A stretch of 64,000 nucleotides of DNA. It comes from Bradyrhizobium elkanii USDA 76 (GTDB taxonomy: Bacteria > Pseudomonadota > Alphaproteobacteria > Rhizobiales > Xanthobacteraceae). Positions within the stretch are counted from its first letter, which is position 1. Every line of letters starts with the position of its first letter. Made by a program: the position numbers and the translations under genes. Positions 28,305-37,280 of the stretch are shown piece by piece. The DNA is taken from positions 7,184,001-7,248,000 of the forward strand of contig NZ_CP066356.1 in NCBI RefSeq assembly GCF_023278185.1, read 5' to 3'. Below the pieces are notes generated by a model. The model did no database searches, had not been told where the DNA came from, and worked only from the letters and a program-made list of their open reading frames with translations.

Positions 28305-28870
28305 TTTTTCAGAAGGCGTTCGGAAAGACGTTCCCCGGCCAGGCCTGCCTCTCTCTGATTGCCGAGCCGGATCGCATCGATGAGTGACAGATATTCGTAC
28401 AGCCGATCATCTTTTTGAACAGCTTCCGGCACGCTCTTAAACAATGGCGTAACCGATTGCCCGATGTTGTGTCCGTCCGCGAACGGCCACACGTAGATGT
28501 ATTCTCCTCCGCTGACCAAGAGGCTTTTAAGCATAGGTGCTGCAAAGGCCGTCGGTATGCCGCGCGTCATGGCGCCGGGCTTTGCCGGAAAAACGAATTT
28601 CATGCCATGGATGATAAAATTATTCAGATCGCGGCGATTGGGATTTGCCCGCCCCGTATTCCGGTCCTTGATCGCAAGTCCCGATGAGAGGCTTCGTTTG
28701 ATTGAGGCGTTTATTTCCGTCTTGCTGATTCCCAGAAGCGCTTCCAAGTTGCGAACTGAATACGGATCATCGCCCTGAAAGCGCGGCTGAGGCTGTCCCG
28801 GCGTGGGCTCGTTTTCCCCTTCCTGAAGGCTGACGAGCTTCAAAAGAACGACCAAATCCTGACTCTTCAT
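28301..28870 (-). CDS. Winged-helix-like regulator of the nucleotidyltransferase operon
   Basis: 189 residues from the ATG at 28870 (MKSQDLVVLLKLVSLQEGEN); an in-frame start further upstream would run through the operator-like repeat. Residues ~35-75, YSVRNLEALLGISKTEINAS and IKRSLSSGLAIKDRNTGR, form an HTH with wing. The rest, including GMKFVFPAKPGAMTRGIPTA and SGGEYIYVWPFADGHNIGQS, recurs in proteins encoded next to nucleotidyltransferases in toxin-antitoxin-like pairs. It overlaps the nucleotidyltransferase start by 4 bp. Likely antitoxin or repressor; not related at a glance to either AbiEi in this window. Confidence 0.65.
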   Translation of the reverse strand: MKSQDLVVLLKLVSLQEGENEPTPGQPQPRFQGDDPYSVRNLEALLGISKTEINASIKRSLSSGLAIKDRNTGRANPNRRDLNNFIIHGMKFVFPAKPGAMTRGIPTAFAAPMLKSLLVSGGEYIYVWPFADGHNIGQSVTPLFKSVPEAVQKDDRLYEYLSLIDAIRLGNQREAGLAGERLSERLLKK

Positions 28871-28890
28871 CCCGTCCATCCAGCCGTCCT

Positions 28891-28911
28891 CTGTCCTGGG
28901 ACTGAGGACAG
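28891..28911. promoter_or_regulatory. Perfect 7-bp inverted repeat upstream of the regulator gene
   Basis: CTGTCCT (28891-28897) and AGGACAG (28905-28911) flank a 7-bp spacer, 21 bp before the ATG at 28870. It is a candidate autoregulatory operator for the four-gene operon. Confidence 0.5.
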
Positions 28912-29052
28912 TACACCATAATTGGCCGCCCCGCGTCAATGGAAGGTTGTCTTGATTACATTATCTACCCTGAGTCATGAATCTTGAATTGCCGTAAGTT
29001 GATGAAAAATATGTACTTTTGTACAGAATTGCAACGAAACACTTGAAAGCAT

Positions 29053-29832
29053 TTAATCTACCGGTTCCACGTCCGCGGTGATCACCGCGCGGGGACAATC
29101 GGGTCGCGTAGACCAGGGAGCCTGCCACGACCTTGACCAGCTCGGTACATCGAGCAAGGGACCGATATAACGGAAACTGCCCGGAAGGGCGTCTGCCTCG
29201 AAGTCGAAGGCCTGGCTGATTGCCAGCAGAACTCGATCAGCCTGGTCGAACAAGTCCATAGCGTCCGAAAGAACAGGAAGGCCGAAATCGACGCGAGCTC
29301 TATTGAGGATAGGAAGGGACGCATTCATCGCCGCAGCGAGCGCGGCGGAGGCTGCTCGGACTTTGGCGCGCTCTGCGGGCGTTTTCGGTTGCCCCAATCC
29401 GGAAGTCGCAGGCGGCATTCCCGGAAGAATCCGGATGCTGACGTGAGGCGAAAGAAACGCGAAAGGCACGCCACATGCCTGCGCCCCGACCGCCGCGCCA
29501 AATAGGAGGTCGAGACCGAGGACCGCATCTGTTGGCACGCGGCCAACCTCGTCGCGAATATCGGCCGCGTATGCAGAGCAAGGCTCGAAGACGACCCTGC
29601 GCATGCGATCTCGCAGGTCCGAGACATCCGTTGGATCCGCGGCCCGCCCCTTCGGGGCGCGACGCCATGTCACGAATTCGAAATCAGCGGCCTCGACTTC
29701 TGTCCGCATCGCCGGATCGGCGATCACCCGGACATGATGACCATGACGGCGCAATCGGCGAGCCGCCGTAAGCAGCGGACTGAGATTTCCCAACGTGCCC
29801 CACGAGGCGAAGAGAAAATTGTAAGAAGTCAC
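29053..29832 (-). pseudogene. MGT-type glycosyltransferase, C-terminal domain missing
   Basis: About 259 residues from a GTG at 29832 with GAAGGGGGATC upstream. MTSYNFLFASWGTLGNLSPL and LLTAARRLRRHGHHVRVIAD are the N-terminal acceptor-binding half of UDP-glycosyltransferases of the macrolide/rhamnosyl GT1 type. The frame ends at TRPDCPRAVITADVEPVD, just where the C-terminal nucleotide-sugar-binding domain with its HGG motif should begin, so half the protein is lost. Sequence after 29053 is AT-rich and unrelated. Probably nonfunctional, in a decayed segment. Confidence 0.7.
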
Positions 29833-30555
29833 CGATCCCCCTTCGCAGTCGCGCATTCGAAAACTCTCCGCCCCTCGTCATGCAGGCACAACTCGAACTC
29901 GCGCGTGCGCCGGCCTGGGACGCCGCATGCGAGCAGTTCAGCAAGTGGAAGACAGAAACGTGTTGCCCGCAAACACAAACGCCTCGGACTTCCGACGCGC
30001 TTGAGCGACGGGCGCAGCCTCTCAAAGAGAACTCGAGCGACGCACCGCGACGATGTCCTCACGCGTGGTGCGTCGAAAAAGAGAAGCGTGAAGCTCGTTA
30101 TTTTCAGATGATTCATTGCGCCGCGTGTCGTTTTCTCTCATAGCCTCAAAGCCTACAGGCTCACGCCACGTGAGATTCAAGCTGTCTTTTTCCGGTCTCG
30201 CAGTCCTCATTCCAATCTGTCGCCGGCGAAGTGCGCCTCCGCGCACTCCTGATTTTCGGGGGAGAGAAGCAAGCTGCCAAATGCACTGGTACCGTCATCT
30301 GATCCGCCTGACGCAGCCCGCCGGGATCTACAACTTCGCCGCCCAGGGCCACACCGGTCCGCAATTCTGTGCCTATGTCGCATCCCGGCAGAAGACGACG
30401 CGCATTGCCGCCAGCGTGCCTCTCGAAACGATGCCGCCTGTTGCCGGATTCCGACATTGCTGGTTTCAACCGGCGTGGCCCTGATCTCACAGCCCTTTAT
30501 TCCGCGGCTGACTTCGTTCGATAACGTGCTCCAGCGTGACGCGATGACCACAATG
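29833..30555. other. Gene-poor stretch with a possible sugar-dehydratase relic
   Basis: On the plus strand 30281-30484 encodes HLIRLTQPAGIYNFAAQGHT, which resembles the (E)IYNLAAQSHV segment of GDP-mannose 4,6-dehydratase (NoeL/Gmd). The similarity is short and the flanks are not convincing, so this is a weak relic at most. Nothing else is recognised. Confidence 0.3.
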
Positions 30556-31785
30556 CTATTCGGGCGTTCCTCCGGGAAGGACGCGGAGTGCCGCGAGCAG
30601 CGAACCGTCATCAGCGAACAGGTCCCAGATCATGATCCCGGCGAGTCCACGGCCCGCCGCGTACATCGTCTTTCGTGCGATGGAGAGCGGATCGTCGTAG
30701 CTGATCCATATGCGCCGTTCGGCGTCATAGAGCCAAGGCACCTGGGCCTCATCGCTCCAATACCTGCGAAAGCCCAACTCTTCCGGTCGCCTGGCAACGA
30801 TATCCCGATAATCGATGCCGTCGCTCCCTCCCCACTCCTCGCTCGCCGCCGCGCCCTTCTGGAACAGCCCCCCGTTCTCCTGCGGAACGTCCGCAACAGC
30901 CCGGCCATAGAAAGCTACCCCGAGCGCTACCTTGGCAGGCGGTACGCCGGCCCGGATCAAGGCATTCACACTTGCATCGACATTGAGATCAGGATCTGGA
31001 TCGCCGGCGCAGGCGAACAGCGGAGCGTTGAAGCCGGCAAAGGCCGAGCCGGCGCGATAGTCATAGGCCATCAGATGAAGCCGGTCGACCAGCCGGGCCA
31101 GGGCGGCCGCCTCCAGATTGACAATCTTGTCGGGAACGGCCGACACAGCGATGGTAAGCTCCAACTCCCTGTGCTCCGATGCAGAAAACTCGTCAAGCTG
31201 TCGGCGCAATTCCGCTATCAAGAGTGTGAAATTCGGACGATCCTCAGGGTGCACCAGGTTTTCCGCACGTCCTCCCGAGACGGGAAACTCCCAATCAATG
31301 TCCACACCATCGAACATTCCAGGATAGGGCCGAAAGAACGCATCGATCACGGATCGTGCGAACCGCTCGCGAGAGAGCGGCATGGCAGCGGCGGCCGAGA
31401 AATACTTCGATCCATTCCAACCGCCCAGCGAGATCAGAATCCGAAGCTGCGGATTGTCCCGCTTCAATTCGGCGAGTTGGGCGAAGTTACCGCCGAGCGG
31501 ACTCGAGAGCGAGATTCCATCGCAGGCTCCCGCGTCAAGGCAACGATCCGCAAGTTCGGCCAGTCCCTCCGTCGAAACGGTACCGAACGCATACATCAAG
31601 TGGGTCAGCTCGCGAACCGGAATCGTCCTGATGCCTGGACCGCCTGCCCGGGCCTTCCACGGGGCGACATAGCCTGCGATGACGGCGCTCCGGGCCGGCG
31701 CGGTCCGGCCCTGTTGAACCAGCGCATATCCGCCCACAAGCGCAGAAAACCCGCCCAGAGCGAAGGTTCGACGATCAACTGCCAC
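30556..31785 (-). CDS. GH18 glycoside hydrolase (chitinase-like), exported
   Basis: 409 residues. An N-terminal MAVDRRTFALGGFSALVGGY has the RR and hydrophobic stretch of a Tat-type leader. The GH18 barrel shows LRILISLGGWNGSKYFSAAA (the SxGG motif), then FDGVDIDWEFPVSGG with the full DxxDxDxE catalytic motif, and LHLMAYDYRAGSAFAG. GH18 enzymes hydrolyse beta-1,4-GlcNAc polymers. In a rhizobium likely substrates are chitin oligomers or the bacterium's own Nod factors, but the sequence alone does not decide. The gene appears intact and stands apart from other sugar genes. Confidence 0.88.
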   Translation of the reverse strand: MAVDRRTFALGGFSALVGGYALVQQGRTAPARSAVIAGYVAPWKARAGGPGIRTIPVRELTHLMYAFGTVSTEGLAELADRCLDAGACDGISLSSPLGGNFAQLAELKRDNPQLRILISLGGWNGSKYFSAAAAMPLSRERFARSVIDAFFRPYPGMFDGVDIDWEFPVSGGRAENLVHPEDRPNFTLLIAELRRQLDEFSASEHRELELTIAVSAVPDKIVNLEAAALARLVDRLHLMAYDYRAGSAFAGFNAPLFACAGDPDPDLNVDASVNALIRAGVPPAKVALGVAFYGRAVADVPQENGGLFQKGAAASEEWGGSDGIDYRDIVARRPEELGFRRYWSDEAQVPWLYDAERRIWISYDDPLSIARKTMYAAGRGLAGIMIWDLFADDGSLLAALRVLPGGTPE

Positions 31786-32429
31786 GGCCTACGACCCTTC
31801 CTCTCAGATTGTATCCTGCTTCAAACGACAAGGTGGTCTGCGCGACGGATGAACAGTCCTGCTTCCGCGCACCTGTCGGCTCAGAATGATCAGCCCGAAT
31901 TTCACCTCGCCAGACGGCCGATTGATCCATCGATCCCGAGCGCGCGCTCCAGGTTGATTGCCCCACACGGCCTGCCGCATTCCGGTCTGAAGCTGATTGA
32001 ACTGGAGCCAGCGCGCAAGGAGTTGGCAAGAATTCGGATACACGCGAACCGTTCAATGGGACGAGAGCATAGCATGGCTGCAAGGTCTCGAAACGTGCCT
32101 TGATCTTCGCTTGACATAGCTTTTCGCACAGCAGGCACGCGGAGTTGTTCGACTGTCCGACAAACCTGGCTGGTTGCCCCGTGACATTGCGGGCGGCCGA
32201 TGCTGTCTCATTCTGGCTTCGCCCCCCGTTCATTGAGCTGTGGTCAGCATCCTAGACGCCCTACGAAAACCGCTTTGCCCGAAAGAAGGGACGACTTTGC
32301 ACCAGTAACCACGATACCGTGTCAAATCGGCGTCCATAATCGCTCGCCAATTGATCACGCCATGCAGACGCTGGTCGAAGACCGACCACGCCATCGCCGC
32401 CGCGCAGAGCAGCCAGCCTGTCAGCGTGC
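31786..32429. other. Stretch without a clear gene, next to integrative-element remnants
   Basis: A short minus-strand fragment at 32261-32427 (INWRAIMDADLTRYRGYWCK) may be the start of a further element gene; otherwise nothing supportable is seen. Confidence 0.35.
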
Positions 32430-33216
32430 TCAGGAGGTATCGTCCCTGTCCCGGCGCTTGCGACGGAGCAAGTCACGATAGCCGCCTCGCATGAGACGCA
32501 ATCCAGTCTGGACAAGGCGAATGGTCCGGCTGCGCAGATCGTGCGTTTTCCAGCCTCGATCGGGAATGCGGGGATGACCAAACAGGCCTTGCGCGATCTT
32601 GCGATAGCTGTTGCCTTCCAGCCACCCGTCCATTGCACGCAAAGCGAGGATATGCCGATGCCGGGTCCCGGTCGATTGAGCGAGAGGGGCCCGCCCAAGA
32701 GGACGCTGTTCGAGCGCCAGCCAGAACCGGTGCGCGGCCAGCAAGCGGAGATCGAAGTCGCGGTCGAGCGGCAAGTCAACGGCAACCATTGATCCGCGCC
32801 CGGGAAGTTCTTTCAGCCAAAGCCGATGCCTCGCGCCTCCGAGGGGCACGATGGCGTGCCATCCATCCGGCGCCTCACGAAGCTCGCAGCCCGCCAGGTC
32901 GGCGAAATCGAGTTCGTACGGCCTGGACGCAGTCGGGCAGATCGCCGTGCGGATCGTCAGCACGGTCGACAATGCCTCGGGCGACCAGAAAACAGCTTGT
33001 TGGTCGAACGCCTGTTCCGGATCAGCCGCGAAACGTCAGCCCCCACTTCCGTCGGAAGCGATCCGTCGCGCTGGATTGTTTGCTCCCGAGGGCCTTGAAG
33101 TCTGCTTGATACTCACGATCGCGGCGTAGCCACTCCCAGGCTATGTCGTCCGCCTCGGCTTTCCTGATATCGTGATATGCGCGCTCTGATCTCCAGTCCG
33201 CACCTGACATTTGCAC
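32430..33216 (-). pseudogene. DUF6499-DUF2285 protein of an integrative conjugative element, frameshifted
   Basis: The frame from 33216 gives MSGADWRSERAYHDIRKAEA and DDIAWEWLRRDREYQADFKA, a DUF6499 start, and stops at RKWGLTFRG. In the neighbouring frame ADPEQAFDQQAVFWSPEALS follows directly and leads into LTIRTAICPTASRPYELDFA. The C-terminus, ILALRAMDGWLEGNSYRKIA then QGLFGHPRIPDRGWKTHDLR and LMRGGYRDLLRRKRRD, is the DUF2285 domain. A one-base shift at about 33020 splits it. Such proteins are typical cargo of rhizobial integrative elements near the transfer and replication genes. Confidence 0.72.
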
Positions 33217-33652
33217 TATTTCCCCGCATCTTGTGAATGCACGCGCAAGGAAACTGCAGGCCTGTGACGATTTATGGTTGCAGTCGTATAATCATTCAAC
33301 GTTCCACGCACTTTTGCGATGGAATGATCAACTTTTGCGATCTGAAGGCTCCGGCTTCCGCTTCAGATACCGTCACACCTCACTTTTGTTGCAGGCCGGC
33401 GCGGGAAGTCAGGACGGATCCGGCACACCATCCCCGGCCTGACACACCGAAAGGACCATGTGCGGCTTTCGCGCCTCGTGGCGGCGGGCGGCAATCGGCG
33501 CCCGACGCAGCCGGCTTCTCCGGATTTTATTACGATTGTGGGTCACTACGTCGTCCGTGCAGCGCAGATCAGGCGATGTCGCCGACCGCATGCGGTCTTT
33601 TTCCTGACGGGTCGGCGAGGATATTCAATCTGATTGCGCACATGATCGCTGA
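33217..33652. other. Stretch without a recognised gene
   Basis: Low-quality open frames on both strands; nothing supportable. Confidence 0.4.
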
Positions 33653-34457
33653 TCACGTTTCCAGGGACTGCTCCCGCACCGTCGGCTGGATACCCGGAAT
33701 GACAAACGTCGGTAAGTTTTTTTGTCGCGCCATGTTGCCTGTCAGGCATAGGGCGAGACGGGCAGCGAAACACCGGAGCGCATGAGAGCGCAGACCGGAA
33801 CAGCACGGTCTTCGATCATTTTGAGCACCACCAACCCGCGTTGCGGATCCTGCCCGCTCGATGCCGAGATGGTGTTCGAGGATCCTGTAGTTCCAGGACG
33901 AAGTGCCGAACATGTGATGGACCCGCCACCGGGCAGATCCGGCGCCGGCCACGACTTGCACGACGAACCCCGTAACGACGAAGCCCGGCACGGCAAAGAG
34001 CAAAAACCGGACCCGACCACGCACCGGCGCGCCCGGGGAAGCAACGCTCCAGGAAACGGCATTGGCGCAGCAGGCGCGCAGCGCGCCGGCGCTTCGGCCG
34101 GAAACGCACCGCGATGCCGTGCCTGGCCGGCATGGCGCGCGAGCTGGATGCGTTGTTCGACCAGAGATCGCAAGCCGGCGGGTTTGGCGCGACAGATCGT
34201 CTGGATTCTTCCGCACAGGGATGCCCTTCCGGCAGCAGAGTTGGCCAGCAACGCTTTATACCATGCCGGATCCGGAAGTGACGGGCGCTTTGGGCGCAGC
34301 CGGTTACTGCGGCCTCCATACGTGCAACGTATCCGGACTGTCCGAAGCCGCACGGGCTTCGAGGGTGCGGGAAGACCGCAGCTTGCCGCGACATATATCG
34401 GGCGGTCCATGCAGGCAGCGAAATACCAGTACCGGCTCGTGTAGCGCTATATTTCAT
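33653..34457 (-). pseudogene. Decayed coding region of an integrative element, family not recognised
   Basis: Three minus-strand frames alternate. One short stretch, VRFLLFAVPGFVVTGFVVQV, reads as a membrane segment, followed by RWRVHHMFGTSSWNYRILEH. Another frame ends GLVVLKMIEDRAVPVCALMR. The mixture suggests one or two frameshifted genes, probably conjugation-related given the DUF2285 neighbour, but no motif settles it. Confidence 0.3.
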
Positions 34458-34475
34458 GCTGCTGGTTGAGCAGCT

Positions 34476-34913
34476 TCAGCCCGAGACGCGCGTTCCCCCG
34501 ATGCGGTCTTGGCCCGGCCCGGCTTGCATCGCCCCGGCCGCATGTTCAGCCGCCGCGCCTACAGCGCTGGTTGCCCGTTCGTAGTACGATTGCAGCGACC
34601 GGAACAAGACATCCAGAGTGACCTGCCGGTTGACCAGCTTGGCGCCGAGTTCGCCAGCGAAACCATCGAGCGCATCATATGCGGCAATCACGGCTGAAGC
34701 ATCGGCTTCGGGCGGCTCGTTCCCGGCCAGCGCCGGGACGAGGTGAAGGAGCCAGTCGACCGCCCCTGCCCGCGCATCTACAGGGATTGCGGCTGAAGAC
34801 TTGCGGAGCGGGCAGCGGAAGCCGGCCGCTGACGACCACGCTGTCGCTGCCTGGACGCGAGGCCGATCAACGGGAGCCCTCCCGCCCGGCTCCGGCGCTA
34901 TGCGCCTCCACAA
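34476..34913 (-). CDS. Unrecognised ORF in element debris
   Basis: 145 codons. The middle, WLLHLVPALAGNEPPEADAS, then VIAAYDALDGFAGELGAKLV and VTLDVLFRSLQSYYERATSA, reads like a genuine helical protein, while the N-terminus (MWRRIAPEPGGRAPVDR) does not. It may be a 5'-damaged gene of the integrative element. No family recognised. Confidence 0.35.
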   Translation of the reverse strand: MWRRIAPEPGGRAPVDRPRVQAATAWSSAAGFRCPLRKSSAAIPVDARAGAVDWLLHLVPALAGNEPPEADASAVIAAYDALDGFAGELGAKLVNRQVTLDVLFRSLQSYYERATSAVGAAAEHAAGAMQAGPGQDRIGGTRVSG

Positions 34914-35135
34914 GCCCAGTTAGCCCCGCCTGCGCGACAGCCCGACGGGCGCGGGCTGCGAGTGAACTGACGGCTCGCGCGTGCAGCTGAAGACCACACG
35001 CCAGAACTCCTGGATCTCGAGCGGTGGCCGGAATTGGGCAGGCGGTCAACTACCAACGCTGATCATTGATCCAGATGACAGCCACATGTCACCTTCACTG
35101 ACGAACATCGGCCGGCTAAGCGCACAAGGATTGGC
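34914..35135. other. Promoter region of the phosphonate gene cluster
   Basis: No gene recognised. It precedes the first cluster gene, whose ribosome binding site (ACAAGGA) lies at its end. No defined operator was found. Confidence 0.35.
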
Positions 35136-36116
35136 ATGCGGGCTCTATCACCTACTGTCCTCGCCAACGGCCGTATCCGGTCCACCACCCGGTCATTTGC
35201 CGAGATGCTGCGCGCGCAGGTCTGCTGCAGCAGCGAAATTTCGTTCCTCATGGAAGCGCATGATGGGCTCTCCGCCGCAATCGCCGGACGCGCAGGTTTC
35301 AAGGGCCTCTGGGCATCGGGCCTGTCGATTGCCTCCTCGCTCGGATATCGCGACGCCAGTGAAGCATCCTGGAGCCAGCTCGCCGGGGTCGTCGAGCGAA
35401 TCGTGGACTCGGGCCAGCTACCGGTTCTGGTCGACGGGGACGGCGGCTTCGGGAACTTCAACAACGCCCGTTTGCTGGCCCGCAAACTCCGCCAGTGTGG
35501 TGCTGCCGGCGTCGCACTGGAAGACAGCTGCTTTCCGAAGACGAACTCGCTCCTTGGCGACCGGCATCCCCTTGCCGACGTCGATGAGTTCTCAGGCCGC
35601 CTGCGCGCCGTAAAGGACACGGTCGCGGACGATCTGATTCTCGTGGCTCGTATCGAATCGCTGATCGCCGGCCACGAAATCGACGATGCAATCTCCCGCG
35701 CCCACGCCTATGCCGAGGCAGGAGCTGACGCGATCCTTATTCACTCGCGAAGAACCGCCGCGGACGAGATCTTCGCATTCACCAAGGCCTGGCAGAACAA
35801 GTTACCGGTCGTGATCGTTCCAACGAAGTACTATCGAACGCCGGTTTCGGCATATCGCAAGGCCGGTATTTCCACGGTGATCTGGGCCAATCACTCCATG
35901 CGCGCTGCAACAGCGGCAATGCGGCAGGTCTGCAGTCGCATTGTCGCCGAGGAGAGTACTGCCGGCATTGAGCCTGCAATTGCGACGCTCGATGAAATCT
36001 TCGAACTGTTCAGATACGATGAACTCGCTGATGCGGAAGCGCGATATCTGCCTCAGCGACGACGCCCGGAGCGCCATGAACAAAGCAGCAATGATTTTGA
36101 AGGATTGCTGTCATGA
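35136..36116 (+). CDS. pepM: Phosphoenolpyruvate mutase (phosphonate biosynthesis)
   Basis: 326 residues from the ATG at 35136. The fold is the isocitrate lyase/PEP mutase barrel: PVLVDGDGGFGNFNNARLLA holds the Mg-binding DGD, and GVALEDSCFPKTNSLLGDRH is the mutase gating loop; the FPKTNS stretch matches true mutases rather than lyases, although the usual EDK is EDS here. VARIESLIAGHEIDDAISRA, VVIVPTKYYRTPVSAYRKAG and VIWANHSMRAA closely follow biochemically known PEP mutases. It converts PEP to phosphonopyruvate, the entry to nearly all C-P natural products. The equilibrium is unfavourable, so a following enzyme must pull it. First gene of a same-strand run to 39982. Confidence 0.92.
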   Translation: MRALSPTVLANGRIRSTTRSFAEMLRAQVCCSSEISFLMEAHDGLSAAIAGRAGFKGLWASGLSIASSLGYRDASEASWSQLAGVVERIVDSGQLPVLVDGDGGFGNFNNARLLARKLRQCGAAGVALEDSCFPKTNSLLGDRHPLADVDEFSGRLRAVKDTVADDLILVARIESLIAGHEIDDAISRAHAYAEAGADAILIHSRRTAADEIFAFTKAWQNKLPVVIVPTKYYRTPVSAYRKAGISTVIWANHSMRAATAAMRQVCSRIVAEESTAGIEPAIATLDEIFELFRYDELADAEARYLPQRRRPERHEQSSNDFEGLLS

Positions 36117-36325
36117 AGTCGTCTGGCATCCGGTCCGGAGCAAGCGACTCAAGGTTCTTTTCAACCGGCATGACGTCGAACGACAGACAGCCTGTCTCGT
36201 CGTACCGCCGTGCCTTACCGGCATCCCTAATTCTCTCAATCGCTTCACCGTTTGAAGGGCTCGCCGTCCATCCGGAGCGGCTGCTCTCCAGGATGAACGG
36301 CCTTCCCGAGTGGAATGGTGATTAG
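36113..36325 (+). CDS. Possible small coupled ORF after pepM
   Basis: 70 codons; the ATG overlaps the pepM stop (ATGA). The sequence, MKSSGIRSGASDSRFFSTGM then SYRRALPASLILSIASPFEG, matches nothing I know, and the gap to 36462 holds no other gene. It could be a small real gene or the relic of a cluster enzyme. Confidence 0.25.
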   Translation: MKSSGIRSGASDSRFFSTGMTSNDRQPVSSYRRALPASLILSIASPFEGLAVHPERLLSRMNGLPEWNGD

Positions 36326-36461
36326 CTGCGCTTCGCGCCACAGCAACAAACACAGCCAACGCGCTGAACGAGGCGTCAGACGCCTGGCGCAACGCCCGGC
36401 TCTCTCATCGAAGTCTGCGACTCGAATTGATCCGTGGCCCGGGACAACGAAAGAGAACCGA

Positions 36462-37262
36462 ATGGCAAGCACCGCTCCCAGACATGCCGTCGTTCTTGCC
36501 GCCGGCGCCGGTTCCCGCTTGCGACCCCTGACCGATCTGCGGCCAAAGCCATTGGTCGAGGTCAATGGAACGCCGATACTCCACAACGCCCTGCGACGTC
36601 TGGAGGCGGTCGGCGTGCAGGAAGTGACGATCGTCATCGGTTACCGAAAGGACGCAATTCAATATGCGTGCGGCAAGCGCTTCGGCAAGCTGAAAATCGA
36701 CTACGTCGAGTCTTCGGTTTTCGATCGCACGGGCAGCGCATACTCGCTTTGGCTGGCGCGCGACGCGCTCCTGCGCGGCGACATCTACCTCCTCGAGGGT
36801 GACGTATTTTTCGAGGAGGACGCGCTGCACTGTCTTGCCCGCGGCACATCTCCTGACGCAGCAGCCGTTGCGCCATTTCTGGCAACAATGCAAGGATCTG
36901 CAGTCCTGCTCTCCGAGTGCGGGTTCATCTCGAGCTTTCGCATGAAACAGTCCGGCGCCGACCTGCCGGCCGGCGGGCCGATGCTTTTCAAGACACTCAA
37001 TCTGTTTCGACTCTCGGAATCGACCCTGGAGACGACGATTGTGCCTGCACTTAAGGACATTATCGGTTCAGGAGCTACTCAGGCTTACACCGAAGAACTG
37101 CTGGCATTTCTGATCGAACGGCGCGGCCTGCGGCTCGCGGCAGCGCGATGCGATCATCTGCGCTGGTGGGAGATCGACACGGCCGACGATCTTCGCATCG
37201 CAAGCAGCCTGTTCGCCGACGAGAGCATAACACGGCGGCAGGCCGGCCCCCGAAATGATTGA
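36462..37262 (+). CDS. NTP-transferase, likely CTP:phosphonate (PntC/LicC-like) cytidylyltransferase
   Basis: 266 residues from the ATG at 36462; the frame is open upstream but that part lacks family character. RHAVVLAAGAGSRLRPLTDL then RPKPLVEVNGTPILHNALRR is the nucleotide-binding loop LxAGxGxRLxPxTxxxPKPL, and IYLLEGDVFFEED the metal-binding Asp. Size and sequence fit LicC/PntC enzymes that activate phosphocholine or 2-aminoethylphosphonate as CDP/CMP derivatives. Placed between PEP mutase and a CDP-alcohol phosphatidyltransferase, activation of a phosphonate head group with CTP is the most economical role. A sugar-1-phosphate nucleotidylyltransferase is the alternative. Confidence 0.82.
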   Translation: MASTAPRHAVVLAAGAGSRLRPLTDLRPKPLVEVNGTPILHNALRRLEAVGVQEVTIVIGYRKDAIQYACGKRFGKLKIDYVESSVFDRTGSAYSLWLARDALLRGDIYLLEGDVFFEEDALHCLARGTSPDAAAVAPFLATMQGSAVLLSECGFISSFRMKQSGADLPAGGPMLFKTLNLFRLSESTLETTIVPALKDIIGSGATQAYTEELLAFLIERRGLRLAAARCDHLRWWEIDTADDLRIASSLFADESITRRQAGPRND

Positions 37263-37280
37263 TTGCGACAAGTGAGTGCC

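Noticed and set aside
30457..32103. 548-codon plus-strand frame opposite the GH18 gene
   Set aside because: Antisense to a well-supported chitinase-like gene; no motifs.
33782..34469. Plus-strand frames in the element debris
   Set aside because: Arg/Ala/Pro-rich high-GC frames without motifs; the minus strand has the better, though broken, coding signal.
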